From assembly GCA_965223245.1 (NCBI GenBank), contig CBDCVY010000013.1, positions 2,666,001 to 2,730,000 of the forward strand: DNA of 64,000 bases. Reading direction: 5' to 3'. This document shows, in pieces, positions 58,129 through 64,000 of this stretch. Source of the DNA: CBDCVY01 sp965223245 (GTDB taxonomy: Bacteria; Nitrospinota; Nitrospinia; Nitrospinales; Nitrospinaceae). The translations under genes were made by a program, and so were the position numbers. Under the pieces are notes generated by a model that was not told the origin of the DNA, made no database searches, and saw nothing but the letters and a program-made list of their open reading frames with translations. Position 1 is the stretch's first letter; each line of letters opens with the position of its first letter.

Positions 58129-61100
58129 TTACAATCCTCCTCTTGATTTACTAAAATCGGAAGTATCAAAGCGAACGTCACCAAAATCCATCGAGAGATC
58201 TAACTCGTGCCTCGCGTCTGAAATGCCAAGCGAAACTCGATCCCACGGAATATTGAAATTCTGGATATTACTTAGGTCTGCAATTTGGGTATTGTTCACC
58301 CACATTTCGATAATTCCGTCATTGTTGGTATCAGCGGTTTCCTTTACGGCGTGAACACATCCGACATGCCAGATATCATCTTTTATTTCCATATCAAATT
58401 CTGTTCCGGCAATTGTTCCCGTCGGATCGTCTTTGTAAATAGGACGCGGAACCACATAGCCAAATGTCGTATCGTATGACAACCCAAGTCCCATTACATC
58501 CGATCCGCCGGTTGCACCGAATATGGAACACATGCCCACCCAGTCATTATCGTTTGTCGAAGTCATGTTATGAGTGGTTCGAGCCGAATTAATTTTGAAA
58601 TGAAAGACCATCCAAAACTCGGTGAACGCTGTTATATTTTTATAATAATAAGAATGGCTTCTTATGGATGCGTGTTGGACAATATCACATTCAAGCCTTT
58701 TGTTTGCAATCGCTATTGAATCGCTATCTCCGGTTGTGGGAGTATAACCGGAAGGTGCGCTGTCTAACATTTCTCTTTCACCGCCATTGGTGGTGGTGCC
58801 GTTGGTCCAGGGAAGATAACCAAACGATAATAAACCTTGTGAACTTGGCCCATATTCGTTTAAGACGGTATCGCCGGGGCCTCTTCTAAAAGCTCCCCTC
58901 CAGGAATTAGAACCCGCATCCCAAGTGATTAACTGTTTTGAATCGTAATGATCGACAATGCTTCGATCCAGAGGCAGCCTTCCGTCAGTGTTATCAAAAA
59001 ACAAATTATGAATATCCCAATCTTTTAGCCCACCGATTTTATAAAAACGGTCGCAATTGTAGCGCGATGAACGCTGAACAGTTCCAAGTCTAAGTGTGTA
59101 GATATCTCCCGAAAAAGTAAACTCGTTATTGTTCCCCTCGTCGTCAATATCGACCTCATTAGCCTCAAAGGGTCCATGCAATATATGATTTCTGAAAGTT
59201 GTGATACCACTGACGGAACCCGGAGCGCGTAATTTTACGCCTATACTGGATGAAAACTCAGCATCGCTGTTGGACGAATAAGTTGAGTTTGCCTCATTCA
59301 TCATGCAATGAACAAAGGTCATGGTTTCGGCAGCTTCCAAATCGATTCCAACATTCATATTTTCACCGTGCATGGCAATATGACAACCGCGAGTACAACC
59401 TTGCGCTTGCGGGTCATTCGCTTCAATGGTTCTAAATCCCGCTCCCATGATTTGTTTGAATTTAAAATATTCGGAGTTATTCCAATAAGAATTACCGTTC
59501 TCAATGGGGTTCCCGTTATGGACATTTGATTGTGCCTTAAGGCCAGGCATTTGCAACCAACCAATTTGACAACGCTCAACAAAAACATTTTTAACTAAAT
59601 TATGAGAATAATTGCCTACCGTTTGAAGTGCCCAAACGCGAGCGTTTAAATCCGAAGCGTCGTCACTAAAAGTTCCAGCCGCAAATTCCAGAGTATCGTC
59701 ATCAGCATGAGTAGACGTAACATCCAGAACATTAGCGGCTTTATTATTGCCCGCGATATCCGCGCTATGCACCTGGACGGACCAAGTCCAATTCCCAAGT
59801 TTATGAAATCTGGAATTCGTTCCGGATTTCAGAATAATTTGCGAACGTCCGCCTGTTCCGCCGCCTGCGGTAAACTCTAATTCCGGGTAAGCCACATCGG
59901 AGTAATAAGGCTTGTATTTCCAGGGATCAATGATCCCTTCCGGACCATGATACAACCCAACTCTATGCGAGGACCAGTCAGAGGGTGTGCCCGGACCCGT
60001 TAGCCCGCCATCAATAATTAAATCGGAAATCTCAATCCATCCCGCGGCAACCCAAATTCCAATCATGTCGTCCGAATTTAAAATCAATCGGGTTCCATGG
60101 CCTGCTCCTCGGATTCTTAACGTGGGATTAGACGGATGAATTTCTTTTGCCCACGGGTCAACGGTGCCGTCTCCAGGGTCTTGCCCAAATGGATCTTTTA
60201 CCATAAAGCCGGCCTTCATAATGGTTGGTCCCGCGGTTCCCGGAAAAAAGTTTCCGGCAAATGTTTCGATCCCATCTAAGCGAATTTTGCCCTCTGGTAA
60301 AATCAAAGTTCCACCGTAATTATTATGAAGCGCATCATTGATAGCCGCTTGAATTTTTGAACTATTATCTGCGGTTCCGTCTGTATTAAGTGCATAATCG
60401 GTTTTCACATCGACCTCAAAGGGTTTGAAAGCACTGCCCCCACCTCCACCACCGGTGGCGTTGATGGTGATGTCGTCCGTGTTGTTATCTACGGTTACAT
60501 TTGTCCCACCGATAATACTTTTAATTGGAGTGTCCGACCCAACTTTGGTTTTCACCAGACCGGCACCCGATCCGGAATTGGAGTTGGTGTTAATTTCCCC
60601 TGGTGTTTGGGTGTTGTTGATGGTTACTTCATCCGCGTCATTATCAACGGAGATATCGGTTCCACCCTTAATCGTTTTCATTTCAAAATCGACACCGGAT
60701 TTTTGTTTAAACACCTGCCCGGTTCCGGTTCCGACATTGGACATGGTGTTTTGTTCTCCCACCTCCACATCACTCGCTACGGCTGGGTCTCCGTTGGAAT
60801 CAAACATGAGAAACTTATCCGCACGCAAAGTTTTTGTGGGAAGCTCGGTATTGGAACTTCCGTCCGATACAGGGATCGTCACCGAACGTCCGGCTTTTTC
60901 AAACGCACGCCGCGCCAGTTGGGTGTTTTTGTCCAATGCGTTTTCGACCACCTGCGGATTGAACCCGCCGCCGATGGTGAGGTCTTCCTGCTGAGTGAAC
61001 GGCGGTTGATAAATAAGGTTTAACTTTTCGCCGCTGGGTAAAGGCGATCCTATTACGGGATAGGTGAGAGTGCCGCCGGGGTTTTGGTCCTGGTCGGGAT

Positions 61101-61275
61101 TCAGCGTCAGTGAAAAATCCGAATCCAGCACTAACGTGTCATCATCGATTCCTGCCGCATTGGTATGAATGACCTGCGCTTTGGTTTTGTCCACAATTTT
61201 TGTGGTGATGGGCCAGGACGTGGTGACCCCGTTGCCTAAAAACGGACCGTCTTTAATATTTTCATTGGTGATCAT
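58129..61275 (-). CDS. phage tail-fibre / tailspike-like protein with pectate-lyase-like helix
   Basis: 1048 residues, ATG 61275 (ITNENIKDGPFLGNG) with GGAG six bases before; an earlier in-frame start lacks a site. The N-terminal 140 residues look like the virion-binding head of tail fibres (TSWPITTKIVDKTKAQVIHTN, VENALDKNTQLARRAFEKAG). Short repeats follow (GTDISVDNDADEVTINNTQ and GTNVTVDNNTDDITINATG), then a Gly linker. Residues 330-800 are a right-handed beta-helix of the pectate-lyase type (IQAAINDALHNNYGGTLILPEG, ISDLIIDGG). The last 230 residues resemble a lectin/laminin-G-like jelly roll (WHVGCVHAVKE, WVNNTQIADL). It would bind and possibly cut surface glycans. Confidence 0.78.
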   Translation of the reverse strand: MITNENIKDGPFLGNGVTTSWPITTKIVDKTKAQVIHTNAAGIDDDTLVLDSDFSLTLNPDQDQNPGGTLTYPVIGSPLPSGEKLNLIYQPPFTQQEDLTIGGGFNPQVVENALDKNTQLARRAFEKAGRSVTIPVSDGSSNTELPTKTLRADKFLMFDSNGDPAVASDVEVGEQNTMSNVGTGTGQVFKQKSGVDFEMKTIKGGTDISVDNDADEVTINNTQTPGEINTNSNSGSGAGLVKTKVGSDTPIKSIIGGTNVTVDNNTDDITINATGGGGGGSAFKPFEVDVKTDYALNTDGTADNSSKIQAAINDALHNNYGGTLILPEGKIRLDGIETFAGNFFPGTAGPTIMKAGFMVKDPFGQDPGDGTVDPWAKEIHPSNPTLRIRGAGHGTRLILNSDDMIGIWVAAGWIEISDLIIDGGLTGPGTPSDWSSHRVGLYHGPEGIIDPWKYKPYYSDVAYPELEFTAGGGTGGRSQIILKSGTNSRFHKLGNWTWSVQVHSADIAGNNKAANVLDVTSTHADDDTLEFAAGTFSDDASDLNARVWALQTVGNYSHNLVKNVFVERCQIGWLQMPGLKAQSNVHNGNPIENGNSYWNNSEYFKFKQIMGAGFRTIEANDPQAQGCTRGCHIAMHGENMNVGIDLEAAETMTFVHCMMNEANSTYSSNSDAEFSSSIGVKLRAPGSVSGITTFRNHILHGPFEANEVDIDDEGNNNEFTFSGDIYTLRLGTVQRSSRYNCDRFYKIGGLKDWDIHNLFFDNTDGRLPLDRSIVDHYDSKQLITWDAGSNSWRGAFRRGPGDTVLNEYGPSSQGLLSFGYLPWTNGTTTNGGEREMLDSAPSGYTPTTGDSDSIAIANKRLECDIVQHASIRSHSYYYKNITAFTEFWMVFHFKINSARTTHNMTSTNDNDWVGMCSIFGATGGSDVMGLGLSYDTTFGYVVPRPIYKDDPTGTIAGTEFDMEIKDDIWHVGCVHAVKETADTNNDGIIEMWVNNTQIADLSNIQNFNIPWDRVSLGISDARHELDLSMDFGDVRFDTSDFSKSRGGL

Positions 61276-61429
61276 GTTCGACTCCACAAACAAAAAAGCC
61301 CCGCTGCCACAGGTCCCTCCTGTGGAGCCGGGCGTCGCGTTTGCGGTGGTCCCAACCAAGGCAATTATTTAGTTTTCATTCCTTATTATTATACCAAGTC
61401 CTATCCCGTTCGTCTGCATAAATATTGTT

Positions 61430-61620
61430 TCGTACTCAATTTTTCCTATCTGCGATTGGAAAAGAGGGAGCACATTGACCTTCGCTCATTATTTTTTTCT
61501 AAAGGTCAACTCAACTTATGGAAAGGTTCTGGGAATTCGGCATTCACATAAATTCATCGGAAATTTAATGTTCCCTCCAGTCGTGGACTGGAAAAGAGGG
61601 GGCACATTTACTTCCCAATC
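61430..61620. repeat. dispersed repeat element with a variable hairpin
   Basis: The conserved left flank (GGAAAGGTTCTGGGAATTCGGC ... TCATCGGAAAT) leads to TCCAGTC-GTG-GACTGGA at 61576-61592. A degenerate CCTATC-TGC-GATTGG is near 61445-61459. Confidence 0.65.
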
Positions 61621-61634
61621 TGAATCAATTTTGA

Positions 61635-61640
61635 TAGAAT
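61635..61640 (+). promoter_or_regulatory. -10 element abutting the start codon
   Basis: TAGAAT ends eight bases before the ATG at 61649, with TTCCCA 17 bases upstream as a weak -35. The transcript would start at or near the ATG. The paralog at 62905 has TATAAT in the same place. Confidence 0.45.
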
Positions 61641-61648
61641 GACTAGTT

Positions 61649-62131
61649 ATGAAGCGAATCTTGTTTACATTGCTATTGGCTGTGGTTCTATACGGTGGGA
61701 TTGCGGTGGAAGGTGTTCTGGCCGCGGACCGGAATTACAAAATCAAAAACTGCAACCGCAAAAAATTGTGGGAGGATTTTTCAATTTATCTTCAAATTTA
61801 TGACCCTGAAACAATTGAGTTTCTTGATAAAAAGATAAAACCCAATAAAGAGGCTCCAAAACTAACTGAATCCGACTACGAAGAAATTGAAAAGTTTGAT
61901 AAAAAGCTTCATTATTATATTTCTGAATGTATTTTATTGATGAAAGAAATAAATCAGTTAACTCGCAATGTGTCTGATGTAAATCCTAATAAGGCTTTTG
62001 ATATTACAATCCGGTTCAAATATATTTTGGTTATGAACGACATCCCCTTCCTAAGCAAATGGAATAAAAGGGAAAACAGACAACTTTTTTCTATTAACTT
62101 TGCCCCTTTAATGCCTGGAAAAAGTTTTTAA
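61649..62131 (+). CDS. secreted 160-aa protein, candidate periplasmic immunity (copy 1)
   Basis: The signal peptide KRILFTLLLAVVLYGGIAVEGVLA precedes ADRNYKIKNCNRKKLWEDFS. The mature 135 residues are mostly helical with two Cys (KNC, SEC) likely bridged. The middle has EFLDKKIKPNKEAPKLTESDYEEIEKFDKK and the end has FSINFAPLMPGKSF. It overlaps the 3' end of the convergent lysozyme-like gene by 38 bases, exactly as its paralog at 62905 does with the second lysozyme-like gene. A periplasmic inhibitor of a peptidoglycan-acting partner is the best inference. No named family is recognised. Confidence 0.65.
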   Translation: MKRILFTLLLAVVLYGGIAVEGVLAADRNYKIKNCNRKKLWEDFSIYLQIYDPETIEFLDKKIKPNKEAPKLTESDYEEIEKFDKKLHYYISECILLMKEINQLTRNVSDVNPNKAFDITIRFKYILVMNDIPFLSKWNKRENRQLFSINFAPLMPGKSF

Positions 62132-62774
62132 GTTTTAATTTTGTTGAATTTTTTAAGTACTTTTTTACAAATTCATATTTAGTTTCTGAACCTTTACCAT
62201 CCTCTTTGATGGTCAATTGTATTATATTGACCATAGCCTTTTCACCTTCCACAAATTCTGCAATTGTTAGAGCTAATGGATTTTTGGTATCTTTATGTTT
62301 TTTCCATATACTTCCAAACAAATACCATTCCATGAGTTTGACTTGATCGACGGTGTTTTTCATGACATCGTCGACGTTCAAATTCAATCCCTCCACCTTC
62401 AACAGTTTCGCCGCGTTCACCATCTCTTGCACCTTCGCCGGGGTGAGTTGGAACAGGCCTTTAGCTCCATTAGAACTCACCATCTTCGGGTTGAGTCCCG
62501 ATAACGTTTCTCCCAACGCTCCCATCACGTTATTGATCTGCCGGTCCGCCACCTCAAATTCAAAAGGAGCCGACGCTGTGACTTCAGCAAAACTTTCAAG
62601 AGTCTCTCCTTTACTCTCAAAACTCACATGACCCACATTCCAATTTCCTTGCTTCGCTTGTCCATCTCGCTTTAAGAACAATTCCGGAGCGCGGGCGTAT
62701 TGTTTATCATGGATGAAATAATTCAACAAATTGCGGTCAATCACCCCAGCCCTCTTTAAAAAGAGGGGGCACAT
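62094..62774 (-). CDS. lysozyme/SLT-like protein, 5'-truncated orphan copy
   Basis: The core AKQGNWNVGHVSFESKGETLE ... GETLSGLNPKMVSSNGAKGLFQLTPAKV matches the second copy at 63350 nearly residue for residue. The SGLNPKMVSSNGAKGLFQLTP stretch is the signature of SLT/goose-lysozyme folds, but the Glu expected four residues before NP is Leu. Only the C-terminal module is shared. The first 15 codons of the open frame (CPLFLKRAGVIDR) are the CCCTCTTT/AAAGAGGG repeat read through, so the original 5' end has been lost or replaced. This is the layout of an orphan toxin module behind a full-length toxin gene. Confidence 0.6.
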   Translation of the reverse strand: MCPLFLKRAGVIDRNLLNYFIHDKQYARAPELFLKRDGQAKQGNWNVGHVSFESKGETLESFAEVTASAPFEFEVADRQINNVMGALGETLSGLNPKMVSSNGAKGLFQLTPAKVQEMVNAAKLLKVEGLNLNVDDVMKNTVDQVKLMEWYLFGSIWKKHKDTKNPLALTIAEFVEGEKAMVNIIQLTIKEDGKGSETKYEFVKKYLKNSTKLKLKNFFQALKGQS

Positions 62775-62890
62775 CGACCTCGCTTCAATATTCTTTTCTA
62801 AAGGCCAACTTAACTTACAGAAAGGTTTTGTGGATTTTGCAGTGTCAAACGATCATCATGAATTAAATTTGCCTCCAACCGCCAGGTTGG
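62740..62890. repeat. dispersed repeat with variable hairpin between the two toxin-like units
   Basis: CCCTCTTTAA/AAAGAGGG with CAATCACCCCAGC flank, then GAAAGGTTTTGTGG ... CATCATGAATTAAATTTGCCT and the hairpin CCAACC-GCCA-GGTTGG (62875-62890), whose right edge touches the TATAAT of the next gene. Confidence 0.7.
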
Positions 62891-62896
62891 TATAAT
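62891..62896 (+). promoter_or_regulatory. -10 element abutting the start codon
   Basis: TATAAT lies eight bases before the ATG at 62905 and immediately after a variable hairpin; TTTGCC is 17 bases upstream. A leaderless transcript is predicted. Confidence 0.5.
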
Positions 62897-62904
62897 CGGT
62901 AGTT

Positions 62905-63387
62905 ATGAAACGAATCTTATTTTTAATTCTTATGGTTGGGGCTTTATTTGGTGGGATTGCGGTGGAGTGCGCGCTGGCGGCAGACCGGAACTACAAAATC
63001 GAAAACTGCGACCGCAAAAAATTGTGGGAGGATTTTTCCATACATTTGCAAACTCATAAACCCGAATTAATTGAGTTTCTAGATAAAAATGTAAACCCCA
63101 CGAAAGAAGGACCGAAATTAAGTGAATCGGATTTTAAAGACGTCGAACAATTTGATAAAAAGATTCAATGGCACATCTCAGAATGTATTTTAATAATGAA
63201 GGAGATTAATCAACTATCTCTTTCTGCTTATACTATTGATCCTGATAAGTCCTGGATAATAACATTTTATTTCGAAGACATATTGGTTCAGAATAAAATT
63301 CCCTTTATTGAAAAATGGACTAAAAAAGAGAACAGAAAATTATTTTCTATTAACTTTGCTCCTTTAAGACCTGAAAAAACTTTTTAA
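62905..63387 (+). CDS. secreted 160-aa protein, candidate periplasmic immunity (copy 2)
   Basis: Paralog of the gene at 61649, same length. The signal KRILFLILMVGALFGGIAVECALA and the start of the mature protein (ADRNYKIENCDRKKLWEDFSI) are almost identical. The middle has diverged most (HKPELIEFLDKNVNPTKEGPKLSESDFKDVEQFDKKIQW; LSAYTIDPDKSW), while FSINFAPLRPEKTF at the end is conserved. Divergence in the middle with conserved ends fits immunity proteins adapting to diverging toxins, and the C-terminal ends of the two lysozyme-like partners also differ. It overlaps the convergent partner gene by 38 bases. Confidence 0.65.
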   Translation: MKRILFLILMVGALFGGIAVECALAADRNYKIENCDRKKLWEDFSIHLQTHKPELIEFLDKNVNPTKEGPKLSESDFKDVEQFDKKIQWHISECILIMKEINQLSLSAYTIDPDKSWIITFYFEDILVQNKIPFIEKWTKKENRKLFSINFAPLRPEKTF

Positions 63388-64000
63388 GTTTAATCTTTTC
63401 ATTGAGCTTAAGATATTTTTTTACTATTTCATACTTTGTATCCATTCCTTCTCCATCATTTTCCAAAGCTCTAAGCTTCGCTTCATCAATTAAATCTTTG
63501 CCATATAAAAATTCACTTATTGCAAATGCCATTTGATTATTCGTCTTGTCGTATCTTGGCCAAATAGACTTAAACAAATACCACTCAACCAACTTGACTT
63601 GATCGACGGTGTTGCGCATGACATCGTCCACATCCAGATTCAATCCTTCCACCTTCAACAGTTTCGCCGCGTCCACCATGGTCTGCACTTTCTTCCGATT
63701 CAGCCCGAACAGTCCTTTCCCTCCATTAGCACTCACCATCTTCGGGTTGAGTCCCGATAACGTTTCTCCCAACGCTCCCATCACGTTATTAATCTGCCGG
63801 TCCGCCACTTCAAATTCAAACGGAGCCGACGCTGTGACTTCAGCAAAACTTTCAAGAGTCTCTCCTTTACTCTCAAAACTCACATGACCCACATTCCAAT
63901 TTCCTTGCTTCGCTACGAGTTCCGGAGTCAGGCCGCCGCGTCTGCGCCGAATCAATCCGTCGACCAATCTCTCCAAGTCGGGACGGTAGGGCTTTTCGTA
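63350..64000 (-). CDS. lysozyme/SLT-like protein, copy 2, running off the right edge
   Basis: The reading frame is open to the window edge (ending, read outward, with YEKPYRPDLERLVDGLIRR), so the real start is beyond 64000 and the gene is longer than its truncated sister. AKQGNWNVGHVSFESKGETLESFAEV and GETLSGLNPKMVSANGGKGLFGLNRKKVQTM define the shared lysozyme-like module. As in copy 1, the expected catalytic Glu is Leu, and here LFQLTP has become LFGLNR. The last 60 residues, where copies 1 and 2 differ most (DEAKLRALENDGEGMD against NIIQLTIKEDGKGSE), may set specificity. The missing upstream part could be a delivery domain. Confidence 0.65.
   Translation of the reverse strand, partial: YEKPYRPDLERLVDGLIRRRRGGLTPELVAKQGNWNVGHVSFESKGETLESFAEVTASAPFEFEVADRQINNVMGALGETLSGLNPKMVSANGGKGLFGLNRKKVQTMVDAAKLLKVEGLNLDVDDVMRNTVDQVKLVEWYLFKSIWPRYDKTNNQMAFAISEFLYGKDLIDEAKLRALENDGEGMDTKYEIVKKYLKLNEKIKLKKFFQVLKEQS

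Noticed and set aside
1030..62890. The palindromic repeats as REP elements mobilised by a local RAYT transposase
   Set aside because: No transposase of any kind is encoded in the window, so this cannot be supported here, although a distant enzyme is possible.

Overview
The window looks like accessory chromosome from a Gram-negative bacterium of moderate G+C. It has many lipoprotein signal peptides with LxGC or TSAC lipoboxes, Sec signal peptides, periplasmic-type enzymes, and a type II CRISPR-Cas locus. I cannot place the phylum from sequence alone. No rRNA, tRNA, transposase or core housekeeping operon was seen. Much of the intergenic space (about 1.0-1.6, 9.9-10.7, 24.9-25.2, 26.7-27.0, 28.85-29.16, 30.7-30.95, 34.6-34.9, 42.2-43.4, 61.4-61.6 and 62.7-62.9 kb) is a mosaic of dispersed palindromic repeats.

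Layout, left to right. 0-8.4 kb: a secreted hypothetical, then a frameshift-split gene joining about 13 YCF48-type propeller repeats, one membrane segment and a NACHT-type NTPase, then small hypotheticals including a secreted PD-(D/E)XK-like protein. 8.6-9.9 kb: a DUF2235 hydrolase with a C-terminal LecA-like lectin domain. 10.7-16.4 kb: a complete compact CRISPR-Cas locus of II-C layout, with a divergent tracrRNA, cas9 (1013 aa), cas1, cas2 and an 18-repeat array. 16.7-23 kb: a DUF2185 gene with a CxxC/HEAT-like partner, two homologous lipoproteins (one fused to a trypsin-like protease), a DUF692 enzyme with a candidate precursor peptide, and another lipoprotein.

23.4-30.7 kb (+ strand, four genes) and 43.7-51.7 kb (- strand, five genes) hold nine paralogous secreted proteins. 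Each has a signal peptide, a DNRLRE-type head, a short coiled coil, and 6-10 YadA-head-like repeats of about 14 residues (S-x-SGG-x-x-N-x-A-x-G) ending in a DWVAGSLFED-like motif. Between the clusters lie a zinc metalloprotease with BTRD1-like repeats beside a stand-alone propeptide-like protein, an alpha/beta hydrolase, and a 1470-residue patatin-like protein whose catalytic Ser and Asp are separated by about 12 membrane segments.

52-64 kb: a TPR protein, an ImmA/IrrE-DUF4411 toxin-antitoxin-like pair, a phage-like patch (two membrane coiled-coil proteins and a 1048-aa tail-fibre/pectate-lyase-like protein), and a duplicated convergent pair of a lysozyme-like protein and a secreted 160-aa protein. 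The last looks like a polymorphic toxin/immunity locus with an orphan cassette.

The least explained signals are: a repeat family whose flanks are conserved while a hairpin at a fixed place has different but always complementary arms; the nine-member surface-protein family with swapped heads; the split patatin; and a shared promoter/operator (TGTCAT-N7-ATGACA overlapping an ATGACA-N16-TACGAT promoter) found at several loci.
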